64,000 nucleotides of DNA from CAYNKA01 sp964397655 (GCA_964397655.1 CAYNKA010000006.1:1-64000); one strand, 5' to 3'. Counted from the first letter of the stretch, positions 50,347 to 59,611 are shown. A program made the numbers and translations. The notes: generated by a model not told the origin, from the letters alone.

Positions 50347-51273
50347 TCAATAGACCGCCTTCATCCTCTTGGACAGCCGGAGATACGCGACGGTTATGAG
50401 CGAAAGAAAGAGCGCCGTGACGACCGCGAGCGACGAAGCGTAGCCGAACTGGCTCGGCGTCGCGGACGAGTCCCCGTACTGGAAGAAATACTTGAAGATG
50501 TTCGTCATCACGACCTCGGTCCCGCCGCCGGGCTGGCCGTTCGTCATGACGAGGACGAGGTCGGTGATTTTCATGGTCCCGAGCATGCTGATCATGAAGA
50601 CGACCTGCATGACCGGCGCGAGCATCGGCAGGGTGATCCCGAGGAACTGCCTCACCTCGGAGGCGCCGTCCATCCTGGCGCATTCGTAGAGCTCCCTGGG
50701 AATGTTCTGGAGCCCCATGAGGAAGTACACCATGACCAGGCCGAAGGTGGACCATACCGAAACCAGGAGGACCACGAGCATCGCGAGCCATCGGTCGCCG
50801 AACCAGTTCACGTTCCGGGCGATGAAGCCGAAATGGACCAGAACGGCGTTGACGATTCCGTTGTACGCGCTGAAGAGGATCGAGAAGACCAGCCCTATCA
50901 CCGCGATGCTGAACACGGTCGGGAGGAAGAAGAGAATCCTGAACACGGAACTTCCCCTCACCTTGCCGTTGACCAGGACCGCGAGGACTATGGCCAGCGG
51001 CATTTCGACGACGAGCTTGGCGGCGGCGAGGAGGAACGTGTTGTACAGGGTGAACCAGAAGACGTCGTCGCGGGTGAAGGCGCGGACGAAATTCTCCAAC
51101 CCGATGAACTCGGGCTCGGAGAATCCGTCGTAGTTGAAGAAGGCCCAGCGCAGGACCCAGAAAATGGGGTAGGCGGTGAAGAGGAGAAACCCGACGAACA
51201 TGGGAAGGATCATCAGGATCTCCTCGGTGGTGTCGCGCAGGCTCGTCGCAGCCGATTTTCTCTTGTCCCTCAT
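50347..51273 (-). CDS. Sugar ABC transporter permease 1 (MalF/UgpA type)
   Basis: The 308-residue permease begins with a polar N-terminus, then six helices. The EAA loop is NIPRELYECARMDGASEVRQ near residue 195. It forms the channel together with permease 2. Oligosaccharides or glycerol-phosphate-type compounds are usual substrates of this family. It follows the binding-protein gene by 41 bases. Confidence 0.93.
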   Translation of the reverse strand: MRDKRKSAATSLRDTTEEILMILPMFVGFLLFTAYPIFWVLRWAFFNYDGFSEPEFIGLENFVRAFTRDDVFWFTLYNTFLLAAAKLVVEMPLAIVLAVLVNGKVRGSSVFRILFFLPTVFSIAVIGLVFSILFSAYNGIVNAVLVHFGFIARNVNWFGDRWLAMLVVLLVSVWSTFGLVMVYFLMGLQNIPRELYECARMDGASEVRQFLGITLPMLAPVMQVVFMISMLGTMKITDLVLVMTNGQPGGGTEVVMTNIFKYFFQYGDSSATPSQFGYASSLAVVTALFLSLITVAYLRLSKRMKAVY

Positions 51274-51314
51274 GTCTTCGCCGCCTTCCCGCCGCCTTCT
51301 CCGATATCCTTACG

Positions 51315-52700
51315 CTACTTCACGTAGCGCGCGTTCCTGTCGTAGTTCGGATCGATGTAGAGGTTGATGTCGACCTTCTTCGAGTCGACGGCCTTCTGCA
51401 GGCCCGCATTGTACCTCTTGTCCAGGTCCTGCAGGGCGGCCTTCGACTCGGCCATGCCGGTGAGGATCTTGGAGAACACGTCGGTGTAGTTCGGCCCCTC
51501 GATGACCACCTTGCTTTCCGGATAGGCGAGCCTGATGTACACGTTCTTGAGGTCGGTGAACATGGGCCACTGCTTCCTGTTCGGCTGCTTCGCCTGCTTG
51601 ATGACCGCCTCCCCGCGGATGGGAATGTCCTTGCCGCGTTCGTAGGTCAGCGCCAGGGTCGGGACGGATACGAACATCCTGTAGGCTTCCATCGCCTTCG
51701 CCTCGACGCCCTCGGACTTGACCCTCGAGCTCACGACGTAGAAGGCCCCTGGGGTGCCGATCTGTTTCCAGCGGTTGTTCGGGTCCTTGACGGGAATCTC
51801 CGCCACGCCCCAGTCGAACTTCGCGGGGAACTGGTCGTAGAGGACTCCCACGTCGAAGGATGCGCCGAAGTACATGCCGATGTTGCCCTCCGCGAACTGG
51901 GCGCGCAGGGTGTCGTAATCCAGGGACTCGAAGCCGGGGAAGAGGCTCCCGTCGGCCTTGAGCGCGAGCATCAGGTCGAAGAACGGCGCGAGCGACTGGA
52001 AGTCGAACTTGCCGGTCTTGTGGCTGAAGAACTGGACACCGGCCGACGGAGCTGCCGGCCAGGCGATATGGTAGTACTTGGCGTTCGTGTACTTCAGGGG
52101 GATCGCGAACCCGTACACCTTGCCGCCGCCGGTTTCGGTGATCTTCTTCGCGGCCGCGCGCATCTCGTCCCAGGAAACCGGCGTCTTGAGCCCGAGCTTG
52201 TCGAAAAGGGCCTTGTTGTAGATCATGTTCTGGGTCGTGACCCTGATCGGGATCGCGTACACCTTGCCGCCGAACATGCCGATGTCCTCGAAATGCAGGT
52301 CCTTGGTCTCGTCGATGAGTTCCTTCCCGCCGGGCAGGTCCGCGATGGGAACAACCTTGCCGGTCTGGGCGTACTGACCGGTCTTCATACTCTTGAACAT
52401 GTGCGGCTCCTTGCCCGCCGCCACCGCCACGTCGAGCGAGTTGTAATAGTCGCCTCCGTAGACCATGTACTCGATCTTGATCCCCTTCTCCTTGCCGACG
52501 GTCTCGTGGAACTTGTTGATCGATTCCGTGTACTCGTCCCTGTTGTGGGCGTCATTCGACCAGACCCGGATGACGTCGGTCTTGACGCCTCCCGCGGCCG
52601 GAGCCGCCTTCTTTTCCTCGCTCTTGCCGCCCGCGAAAGCCGTCGACGCCAAGAGCGCCGTTGCGGCAATCGCGATGATGATCGCCTTGAACTGTTTCAT
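51315..52700 (-). CDS. Sugar ABC transporter substrate-binding protein (family 1)
   Basis: The 461-residue extracellular binding protein has a signal peptide (1-22, ending STAFAGGK) and a Lys/Ala/Pro linker. Two-lobe family features include the N-terminal DVIRVWSNDAHNRDEY strand and the hinge region GVYAIPIRVTTQNMIYN-like segment near residue 130. The ligand is probably a sugar or oligosaccharide. It has no lipobox Cys, like other binding proteins in this window. It lies 60 bases after the flavoprotein gene in the same operon. Confidence 0.92.
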   Translation of the reverse strand: MKQFKAIIIAIAATALLASTAFAGGKSEEKKAAPAAGGVKTDVIRVWSNDAHNRDEYTESINKFHETVGKEKGIKIEYMVYGGDYYNSLDVAVAAGKEPHMFKSMKTGQYAQTGKVVPIADLPGGKELIDETKDLHFEDIGMFGGKVYAIPIRVTTQNMIYNKALFDKLGLKTPVSWDEMRAAAKKITETGGGKVYGFAIPLKYTNAKYYHIAWPAAPSAGVQFFSHKTGKFDFQSLAPFFDLMLALKADGSLFPGFESLDYDTLRAQFAEGNIGMYFGASFDVGVLYDQFPAKFDWGVAEIPVKDPNNRWKQIGTPGAFYVVSSRVKSEGVEAKAMEAYRMFVSVPTLALTYERGKDIPIRGEAVIKQAKQPNRKQWPMFTDLKNVYIRLAYPESKVVIEGPNYTDVFSKILTGMAESKAALQDLDKRYNAGLQKAVDSKKVDINLYIDPNYDRNARYVK

Positions 52701-52760
52701 GAAAACCTCCGTTTTTTCCGGCGCAGGACGCCGCGATTCACGAATACCGGGACCGGCCGT

Positions 52761-54194
52761 TCAGGTTCGTCGCTTGGCCGGGTAGACGAGGTCCTGGAGC
52801 TCCTTCACCGGGACCTCCCGCAGTCCGACGGCCCGCTCGACCGCCAGGGCGGCCGCCGTCCCCGCGGCCTGCCCCATCGAGAAGCAGAAGCCGATGCTCC
52901 GGTTGCAGGAGAGGGCGAGCTGGTCGGCCGAGAAGCATCGTCCGATCGCCATGAGGTTCGAGAAGCCCTTCACCAGGATCGAACGATAAGATATCTCCTC
53001 GTATTCCCCCACCTTGTAGCGCTCGAAGGCCGTGCCGTTCCCGGTCGGATTGTGGAATTCGACGCTGTCCGTGTTCTTGAGGATCGCGTCGTCGAATTTG
53101 ACCCGCTTTCTGAAGTCGTCGACGGTGTGGATGTAGTCTCCGACGATCCTGCGGGTCTCCCGCACTCCGAGGGTGGAGGCGGTGTCCATGAGGAAGGACT
53201 TCTCGAAGCCGGGGACGTGCTTTTTCAGGAATTCGTAGATGAACCAGCACTGCCTCCGTCCCTCGAGCATGCCCCAGGTGACGTCCCAGGCATCCAGGCC
53301 GTTCCTGTCCATGATCCTGCTCGTGTTCACGAGGACCTGGCCGGGATGGGGAAGGTTCATGAACAGGATCCCGTTCCTCACGGTCAGGATCCGGCGTTCC
53401 CAGTCGGTGAAAGGCCGTTCTCTGTCCGCCCTCGCGATCGTCCCGTTGAAACCCCCGATGTGCGCGTAGATGGGGGGCGTCCCGAAGACGCATTCCCGGA
53501 TGAATTTCGGGCTCAGGGTGTGTTCGTTCCTCCGGAGGTCCTCCGGATGCCGGTCGAGATGGGCGAGCAGAGCTTCCATGTCGACTCCGCCGATTCTGAA
53601 CATGAGCGTGGAGGCGGAGCACATGCCGTCGCCGTCCCTTCCCATCCGGAATTCTGCTCCGGCCTGCACCGAAAGGTCGCCGTCGCCCGTGGCGTCGATG
53701 AACACCTTCGCCTCGATCGCCTGGCGGCCGTTCTTGTTCTCCACGACGACGCCTCTGATCTCGTTTCCCGCCTTGATCGCGCCGACGACCATGGTGCCGT
53801 AGAGCACCTCGGCATTCGCCTCGAGGAGCATTTCTTCGAGTACCTTCTTGGAGGCTTCGGGGTCGACCGGCACCTCGGTCATGAGCGAAGCCGGGCACAG
53901 GGGAGGGAAGGCGAGGGGAGGAATGGCCATCCTTTCCTTGCCGAGCCGCATGATGACCTCGGTCGGGATGCCTTGCATGTAGGGCTCGATCGCGACCTTG
54001 GCCATGAGGCCCGTGGTCATGATCCCGCCCATTGCGTATTCCTTCTCCACGACGAGCGTCCTGACGCCGCGCCGCGCGGCCGCGACGGCCGCCGAGAACC
54101 CCGCGGACCCGCCGCCCGCGATGACGATGTCGGTCGATTTCGTGATGGGGATTTCCCTGCCGCTCTCGAAATAAGTCTTTCCGTTCGTGCTCAT
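52761..54194 (-). CDS. FAD-dependent oxidoreductase of the sugar ABC operon
   Basis: The 477-residue flavoprotein (FAD_oxidored type) has the dinucleotide motif VIAGGGSAGFSAAVAAARRG (about 23-42) with Glu closing strand two, a central FIDATGDGDLS motif (about 180) and a C-terminal FAD loop GRCFSADQLALSCNRSIG. No signal peptide is present, so it is cytoplasmic. It is the first gene of the sugar-import operon, so it may oxidise the imported sugar or its derivative; the reaction is unknown. GGAG lies seven bases before the ATG. Confidence 0.85.
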   Translation of the reverse strand: MSTNGKTYFESGREIPITKSTDIVIAGGGSAGFSAAVAAARRGVRTLVVEKEYAMGGIMTTGLMAKVAIEPYMQGIPTEVIMRLGKERMAIPPLAFPPLCPASLMTEVPVDPEASKKVLEEMLLEANAEVLYGTMVVGAIKAGNEIRGVVVENKNGRQAIEAKVFIDATGDGDLSVQAGAEFRMGRDGDGMCSASTLMFRIGGVDMEALLAHLDRHPEDLRRNEHTLSPKFIRECVFGTPPIYAHIGGFNGTIARADRERPFTDWERRILTVRNGILFMNLPHPGQVLVNTSRIMDRNGLDAWDVTWGMLEGRRQCWFIYEFLKKHVPGFEKSFLMDTASTLGVRETRRIVGDYIHTVDDFRKRVKFDDAILKNTDSVEFHNPTGNGTAFERYKVGEYEEISYRSILVKGFSNLMAIGRCFSADQLALSCNRSIGFCFSMGQAAGTAAALAVERAVGLREVPVKELQDLVYPAKRRT

Positions 54195-54213
54195 TTTTCA
54201 CTCCGCTCGATGA

Positions 54214-54242
54214 ATTGTAAATCGACTTTCCGGCGGGCGTAA
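54214..54242 (-). promoter_or_regulatory. Possible promoter of the sugar ABC operon
   Basis: TTACGC (54242-54237) and TACAAT (54219-54214) are 17 bases apart on the minus strand, directly upstream of the flavoprotein ribosome site. The -35 is weak. The transcription start would fall very close to the ribosome site, leaving a short leader. Confidence 0.35.
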
Positions 54243-54387
54243 GTAGGAATTTATCTCAACTTATGGGACTTTTATCGCTGGGTTCCCCCGGAATGTTGGT
54301 CCCGTGGGGATCTTTGTTCCCTGCGGTTTCCCGGGCCCCGCCTCCGTGGGGACGGCCGTTCTCTTCGGCCTGATTTCTTTTTAATTA

Positions 54388-54432
54388 GGAAAAAGCAGCT
54401 CTCTACAGGTTTTCCCGGATGCGTCTGAACCG
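54388..54432 (+). repeat. Imperfect direct repeat, copy 1
   Basis: A 45-base element starting GGAAAAAG and ending GAACCG contains GGAAAA and TTTTCC that can pair around a 16-base loop. A similar copy lies at 54557. The two share most bases and the same internal inverted repeat, so they may be two copies of one cis-acting RNA or DNA element. Confidence 0.5.
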
Positions 54433-54523
54433 GACTCGCGGTACGATTCTCCTCGAATACCGGGGTATTTCTTGGGAAAAACCGGTAAAAGTAAAAAAGT
54501 GGGCTTACGGCGAAGAGCCGTGG

Positions 54524-54555
54524 GGGCCGTCTTCCTCCGAGACGGCCCTTTTTTT
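54524..54555 (+). terminator. Terminator in the gap before the InlB-repeat lipoprotein
   Basis: GGGCCGTCT (54524-54532) pairs with AGACGGCCC (54540-54548), followed by seven T. No plus-strand gene is found upstream of it within the gap, so it either ends a small untranslated RNA from about 54260-54520 or acts as a leader terminator for the lipoprotein gene. Confidence 0.8.
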
Positions 54556-54556
54556 C

Positions 54557-54599
54557 GGAAAAAGAGCAAAACTGCAGGTTTTCCCCGATGCGGGAACCG
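54557..54599 (+). repeat. Imperfect direct repeat, copy 2
   Basis: The second copy of the element at 54388, starting GGAAAAAG and ending GGAACCG, again with GGAAAA and TTTTCC able to pair. It begins two bases after the T-run of the terminator. The rest of 54195-54656 shows no coding sequence I can support. Confidence 0.5.
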
Positions 54600-54656
54600 A
54601 GGGATCGCGTTACGTTTTTTCCCATCACAACAAATCTAGTTTGCGGAGGTAAAACT

Positions 54657-56111
54657 ATGAAAAAACGAATCATGAAATTCGGAGTCGTCGGCCTGCTGTG
54701 CTGCCTTCTGACCCTCGCCGCCTGTTCGGGAGGGGGAAGCGATGCAGGCGCTGATGGCGGCGGCGGAGGAGGCGGTGGCGGTGGCGGCGGCTCCATAGCA
54801 ACCTATACCGTGACCTTCGATTCCCAGGGAGGCTCGGCGGTGACGGCCCAGACGGTGAATGAGGGTTCCACCATAACGGCTCCGGCGGCTCCGAAGAAGA
54901 GCTTCAAGACCTTCGGAGGCTGGTACAAGGAAGCCGCCTGTACGAACGTCTTCAGCTTCGCGACCGAAAAAGTCACGGCGAACGTCACGCTCTACGCCAA
55001 GTGGAGCTGGAGCAGCTGGGAGACCTTCAACGTCCTTCCGAAGAAATACGATGGCACGGACGGGACCATAACCGATATGGCGTGGGATTCTTCGGGAAAT
55101 CTTTATGTTGTCGGTGAATTCGAAACTTTCAACAGTCAGTCCATAGTTCACGTCGCGAAATGGGACGGCTCCGTCTGGTCCCAGGTCGGTACAGGCTTGC
55201 CCACAGGCGGCACAAGCGGTTCCGCTTTTACTATTTGCATCGACGGCTCGGGGAACCTCTACATCGGAGGAGACTTCTATTCGGTTTCCGCGGGCGGCCC
55301 GAGGTATTTCGCCAAGCTGGACAAGGGGGACAACACCTGGAAACCCCTCGGGGACGATTTCGATGGTAAGGTCAATGATATCATGTGCGATTCCTCCGGA
55401 AACCTGTACGTCGGAGGTCTTTTCACCCAATCCGGCGCGAACACCGGCTTCAACTGCATCGCGAAGTGGAACGGGAGTGCCTGGTCCAAGCTGGGGACCG
55501 GCGTGACGAAAACGACCGGGACTCCGGGCGTTTCCAAAATCCATTTCAACGAAGCCGAGACCGAACTCTGGATCCAGGGGAGTTTCGACAACGCCGGAGG
55601 AGTGGCGGCGACGGAGTTCAGCCAGGGCATGTGGGCGTCCTATAATCTCTCGAGCGGCGTCTGGGCCAAAACGAATATCGAAGGCAAGCAGCCCATCGCC
55701 TTCAAGGAGAGCGGAGTTCAATACGTCAACACCTCGATGAATTACACGGGTTACTCAACAGGGGAGGTGCCGGGGTATAACAAGCAGATTTACGATCCGA
55801 ATACCTCGACCTGGACCGATCCCTCCGAAACGTTTCGCATATCCTCCGAAGGCTTCCTGCTCTTTTTCGGCCGTTTTACTAAAATTTCCTACAACGTCCC
55901 GCCGGCGGAGAGCCGCGAGGCGACGGTGAAGAATCTCGCTTACTGGAACGGGACCGATTGGGCGGAATTCGCCGGCGGGACGACCTCGCTGAACGTCGAT
56001 TATCTTGAGGCGCTTTTCTTCGCCCCCGCTTCCGGCAAGGGCGACCTCTGGGTCATCGGACCCGAAACCTCGACCTGGACGAATTATAGAATATTCAGAC
56101 TGGCGAAGTAG
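54657..56111 (+). CDS. Lipoprotein with InlB-type repeat and beta-propeller-like repeats
   Basis: The 484-residue protein has a lipoprotein signal with lipobox LAAC (Cys23), a Gly-rich linker including twelve Gly in a row, and a Listeria-Bacteroides (InlB B) repeat (about 47-107, YTVTFDSQGG to LYAKW). After it come repeated units such as SSGNLYVVGEF, GSGNLYIGGDF and SSGNLYVGGLF, which suggest a beta-propeller. It would sit on the cell surface or in the periplasm. GGAGGT lies seven bases before ATG 54657. Its role is unknown; binding or adhesion is a guess based on the InlB unit. Confidence 0.85.
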   Translation: MKKRIMKFGVVGLLCCLLTLAACSGGGSDAGADGGGGGGGGGGGGSIATYTVTFDSQGGSAVTAQTVNEGSTITAPAAPKKSFKTFGGWYKEAACTNVFSFATEKVTANVTLYAKWSWSSWETFNVLPKKYDGTDGTITDMAWDSSGNLYVVGEFETFNSQSIVHVAKWDGSVWSQVGTGLPTGGTSGSAFTICIDGSGNLYIGGDFYSVSAGGPRYFAKLDKGDNTWKPLGDDFDGKVNDIMCDSSGNLYVGGLFTQSGANTGFNCIAKWNGSAWSKLGTGVTKTTGTPGVSKIHFNEAETELWIQGSFDNAGGVAATEFSQGMWASYNLSSGVWAKTNIEGKQPIAFKESGVQYVNTSMNYTGYSTGEVPGYNKQIYDPNTSTWTDPSETFRISSEGFLLFFGRFTKISYNVPPAESREATVKNLAYWNGTDWAEFAGGTTSLNVDYLEALFFAPASGKGDLWVIGPETSTWTNYRIFRLAK

Positions 56112-56136
56112 CTTTCTTCCGATCCTCGACCGGAGG

Positions 56137-56156
56137 GCCGCCCTTGGGGCGGCTTT
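56137..56156 (+). terminator. Short hairpin after the lipoprotein gene
   Basis: GCCGCCC (56137-56143) and GGGCGGC (56147-56153) enclose TTG and are followed by three T. It lies between convergent genes. Weak T-run. Confidence 0.45.
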
Positions 56157-56161
56157 CCCGC

Positions 56162-57406
56162 TCAGAGCTTGAAGCCGTAGTCTCCGGTGATCCGGAGAAG
56201 GTCTATCTTGCTGCTTATCCCGAGCTTGTTATAGATGTTGGCCATATGCCGCTCCACGGTTTTTTCGGAAATTTGGAGCTTCTCGGCCATTCCCCGATAC
56301 GTGGCCCCTGAAACGGTGAGGCCGGCGATCTCGAGTTCGCGCTTCGTCAGGCCGTAGGACTTCTTGAAGTCCTCCAGCCCTTTCACCTGGCTCGCGATCG
56401 CAAAATAGCCGGAGCGATCGCCGAACCGGTCCTTCATCTCGGTTACGGAGATCTTCGCGGGGAAGGTCCCGGTCTCGGCGGCGAAATGCGCCAGGGCCGA
56501 AAAGCTCCGTTTCCTTCCGCCGGCGAGCGAGGCGAGTCCTGCCGCGACTTCCTTGTCCGCGGCCACGATTTCCTTGAACGGCCGGCCCCGCAGACTCCCG
56601 TCGGCCGCCGGGAAGAAGGCTTCGACGGCCCGGTTGACGTCCAGTATCCTGAAATTCCGGTCGAGGATGAAGACGAGTTCGTCCAAGTTCGCGAGGATCT
56701 CGTCCGCCGAAAAACCTCCGTGCAGGTTCAAGAACCGGAACCGGGCTATGAGGAAGTGGAGCCCCAGGATGTACAGGGAGAAGAGGATGATCCCGATGTG
56801 CTGGTAATCGGAAAGGCCGATGAAGGGGAGGATCATCGTCAGGATCAGCGAAGTGAAGTAGGTCGAGGTGAAGAAGACGAGCAGGAGCTTCGCCTGGATT
56901 CTTTCCTTGTTGACCTTTGTCCTGAGCCGCCAAAGGAGGAGGACGACGAAGGCGGCCGCGAAGGTCAGGACGACGATGATGAGGTAGAACATCATCCACG
57001 GATTCGCGGAGTCGAGGATGCCGAACCATTCGCCTTCCCGTCTCTCGAATCGGGAAAATACGAAGAAGTCGAAAAAGTTGGAGATCACGAGCGTCGCCGA
57101 GGGCAGATAGTTCGCCGCGAGCATGAGGGGATTCAGCCTGATCCCCCCGATCTCCGCGTAGAAATGCAGGGTGATCGGGGAGAAGAGGAAGGCGCCGATA
57201 TAGGCGATCTTCAGGAGGAGAACGATCAGATCCATGTCGTCCAGGGAATAGGAGACGCCGAGGAAGAACGTCCAGATCGTCATGGTGAGGCAGATCGCCG
57301 CAAACAGCAAGTACGGCTTGTTCCTGCGGTCGTACCGTAGGGTCTTGAGGCCGAGATATGACCATAGAGCGGAGAGAAGAAGGGATATGATCGTATACGT
57401 GCTCAT
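56162..57406 (-). CDS. Membrane-bound LuxR-type transcription regulator with PAS
   Basis: The 414-residue protein combines about seven hydrophobic segments (residues 3-225), a PAS-like domain (about 235-345, ILDRNFRILDVNRAVEAFFP) and a C-terminal LuxR/GerE helix-turn-helix (about 350-410, LTKRELEIAGL...SEKTVERHMANIYNKLGI). There is no kinase or receiver domain, so it would be a one-component regulator held in the membrane while binding DNA. The signal and targets are unknown. It is convergent with the lipoprotein gene and lies 42 bases after the alpha/beta hydrolase gene. Confidence 0.88.
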   Translation of the reverse strand: MSTYTIISLLLSALWSYLGLKTLRYDRRNKPYLLFAAICLTMTIWTFFLGVSYSLDDMDLIVLLLKIAYIGAFLFSPITLHFYAEIGGIRLNPLMLAANYLPSATLVISNFFDFFVFSRFERREGEWFGILDSANPWMMFYLIIVVLTFAAAFVVLLLWRLRTKVNKERIQAKLLLVFFTSTYFTSLILTMILPFIGLSDYQHIGIILFSLYILGLHFLIARFRFLNLHGGFSADEILANLDELVFILDRNFRILDVNRAVEAFFPAADGSLRGRPFKEIVAADKEVAAGLASLAGGRKRSFSALAHFAAETGTFPAKISVTEMKDRFGDRSGYFAIASQVKGLEDFKKSYGLTKRELEIAGLTVSGATYRGMAEKLQISEKTVERHMANIYNKLGISSKIDLLRITGDYGFKL

Positions 57407-57448
57407 GGTTACGGAGACATTATAGAGCTTCTTCTCGATTTATGCAAT

Positions 57449-58270
57449 TTATTCGCTGCCCGACTTCGTTCGCCCGCCGAAAAACGCGTCGACGGCAGCG
57501 AGAAAAATTTCCGGCGCGTCGTCGAAGGCCGCATGGTCCGCGAAGGGGATGTTGAGAACATTCGCCTTTTTCACCAGGGCCTGGAGCCTCGCCAGGGACG
57601 CGAGGGAGGTGATCCGGTCCCTGTCGCCCCGGACCGCGAGGATGTCGCAGGCGATCCGTTTCACGAGATCGCCGGGATGTCCGTCGGGGCTCATGTCCTT
57701 CCACATAGCGGTCACCTTCTCGGCGAAGCGGCCGAAGTCGGGCTCGGGATTCAATCGGAGATACGCCTCGTGGCTCGCCGGGAAGAACCTCTTCCACTTC
57801 GCTCCCGTCATGCCCGTGATCAGCTTCCAGGCCGGCTCGCCCTCGCTCATCTCCCAGCTCGAGCCGACGGTGACGAGCTTTTTCAGCCGGGGGTCTCGGC
57901 CGGCGGCCCAGCGATAGGCCGCGATGCCGCCGTCGCTGAAGCCCAGGATGCCGAATTCTTCGAGCGCGAGCGATTCGATCACGCGGCCGAGGTCCTCCGC
58001 CAGCAGCCGGTAGGAAAGCGGGGCCGAACCGAGGGTCGACCTGCCGTGCCCCCGGCTGTCGACGCCGACGAGCCTGAATCTTGAAGCCAGGGCCGGGGCT
58101 ACGGAGTTGAAGTCTTCGACGCTGCCGAAGCCTCCGTGGAGCAGGACGAGAACCGGGGCCCCGGGCTTCCCCCTTTCCTCTATATAGATCTTCGCGCCGC
58201 CGCTTTCGATGTGCCTGCCCGATGCGTGGTCGAAGGCGTCGATTCTGGGTTTTTCCTTCGTCGTGCTCAT
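57449..58270 (-). CDS. Alpha/beta-fold hydrolase
   Basis: The 273-residue cytoplasmic hydrolase has the oxyanion motif HGGFG (45-49), the nucleophile elbow GFSDGG with Ser112, an acidic residue in RGDRD (about 218) and the catalytic His in FADHAAF (about 246). The cap region is short and Trp-rich (about 140-170). The substrate is unknown; esters or C-C bonds are typical. It is followed by the LuxR-type regulator gene on the same strand. Confidence 0.9.
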   Translation of the reverse strand: MSTTKEKPRIDAFDHASGRHIESGGAKIYIEERGKPGAPVLVLLHGGFGSVEDFNSVAPALASRFRLVGVDSRGHGRSTLGSAPLSYRLLAEDLGRVIESLALEEFGILGFSDGGIAAYRWAAGRDPRLKKLVTVGSSWEMSEGEPAWKLITGMTGAKWKRFFPASHEAYLRLNPEPDFGRFAEKVTAMWKDMSPDGHPGDLVKRIACDILAVRGDRDRITSLASLARLQALVKKANVLNIPFADHAAFDDAPEIFLAAVDAFFGGRTKSGSE

Positions 58271-58359
58271 GCGCTTCCTCCCGAACTGTTTTCGGCATTG
58301 TACGACGGAAAAGATGACATGGGCGTGTCAGGTTCGAAATGAGTCCTTTATGACGGGCC

Positions 58360-58590
58360 TCATGGGTGCTTCCTGGCGAATTCCAGGTACATCCTTTCCA
58401 GTTTTTCCCGGGCCCACGGAGTTCGCCGCAAAAACGTCAAGCTCGACTTGACGCTCGGATCGTCGACGAAGCACTTCACCTTGATCCTTCGATGAAGTCC
58501 TTCCCATCCGTAATTATCGACGAGACAGGTGAGGATCGCTTCGAGCGTCTTGCCGTGGAGTGGATTGTTGGGCTGGCTTCCCTTGTCCAT
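58360..58590 (-). CDS. VF530 family (DUF2132) small protein
   Basis: The 76-residue protein shows the family phrase NNPLHGKTLEAILTCLV followed by YGWEGLHRRI, CFVDDPSVKSSLTFLRRTPWAREKLE. VF530 proteins are small helical proteins of unknown role, thought to bind DNA. I chose ATG 58590 because the family begins there; an ATG 42 bases upstream adds a tail unlike the family. It appears to be a single-gene unit. Confidence 0.88.
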   Translation of the reverse strand: MDKGSQPNNPLHGKTLEAILTCLVDNYGWEGLHRRIKVKCFVDDPSVKSSLTFLRRTPWAREKLERMYLEFARKHP

Positions 58591-58749
58591 ATTCGCTTCT
58601 GTTCCGATCCTTCGATGATTCGAATGATACAAAGGACTTCATGTCTCTGTATACCGGCATTCGAGCCGGCCGTCCGGCTTGACCTATCACGCCTGTCTGG
58701 GGAATATGATTCGGAGGATTCGAACGAATCACAAGGAGAGTGAATCGTC

Positions 58750-59385
58750 ATGAAAGTAACCGCGATCAACGGAAGCCCCCATAAGGAAGGCAACACCCAT
58801 CACGCGATCAGGATGGTCGCGGACGAGCTGGAAAAGGAAGGCATCGAGACGGAAATCGTCCATGTGGGAAACAAGGCGATCCGAGGCTGCCTCGCCTGCG
58901 GGATGTGCGCCAAGAACAAGGACGAGAAGTGCGTGCAGACCGGCGACGAACTCAACGAATGGATACAGAAGCTGAAGCTGTCGGACGGCATCCTCCTCGG
59001 CTCGCCCGTACATTACGCGGCTCTGGGCGGCACCATGAAGTGTTTTCTGGACCGGGCCTTCTACGTGGCCGGGGTCAACGGCAACCTGTTTCGCCACAAG
59101 GTCGGCGCCGCGGTCGTTGCCGTCAGGCGCTCCGGCGGGATTCCCGCCTTCGAGCAGCTCAATAATTATCTCCTCTATTCCGAAATGCTGCTTCCCTCGT
59201 CGAACTATTGGAACGTCATCCACGGGGCCCTTCCCGACGAGGCGAACCGGGACGAGGAGGGGAAACAGATCATGAGGCTCCTCGGGAAGAATATGGCTTG
59301 GCTCCTCAAGCTCGTGGAGAACGGAAAGGGAAAGATCGTGCCGCCCGAGCGCGAGAAAAAGACGAGGATGAATTTCATACGTTGA
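58750..59385 (+). CDS. Flavodoxin-like NAD(P)H-dependent FMN reductase (iron-sulfur flavoprotein type)
   Basis: The 211-residue protein has the FMN phosphate loop NGSPHKEGNT (7-16), then Cys47, Cys50, Cys53 and Cys61 (GCLACGMCAKNKDEKC), a compact cysteine set as in iron-sulfur flavoproteins, and the GSPVHYAALGG flavin loop (about 84-94). It probably moves electrons between ferredoxin-like donors and small acceptors or protects against oxygen. AGGAGAG lies upstream of the ATG. It is a single-gene unit. Confidence 0.88.
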   Translation: MKVTAINGSPHKEGNTHHAIRMVADELEKEGIETEIVHVGNKAIRGCLACGMCAKNKDEKCVQTGDELNEWIQKLKLSDGILLGSPVHYAALGGTMKCFLDRAFYVAGVNGNLFRHKVGAAVVAVRRSGGIPAFEQLNNYLLYSEMLLPSSNYWNVIHGALPDEANRDEEGKQIMRLLGKNMAWLLKLVENGKGKIVPPEREKKTRMNFIR

Positions 59386-59611
59386 GGGCTTGTCCCGCCT
59401 CGACGAGTTCTTTGAGCCTCTCGTTCATCGCTTCGAAACCCCGCTTCGTACCACTCCCGAATGCGTATGCTGCGAACTTCGGGGAAGTAGCCGTTCCCGC
59501 GGTTCATAATTCTGAATATACCGAGGATTCGCAAATTCGTAAAAAATGCTCAGAACCGTTTCGTCGCTTGCGACGGAGACGATTCGTTCGAGCGGGGCGA
59601 TCGAGAAGTTG

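Noticed and set aside
54272..54796. A 174-codon minus-strand open frame in the gap before the lipoprotein
   Set aside because: It covers terminators and repeats and begins with poly-Pro from the antisense of the Gly tract; not a plausible protein.
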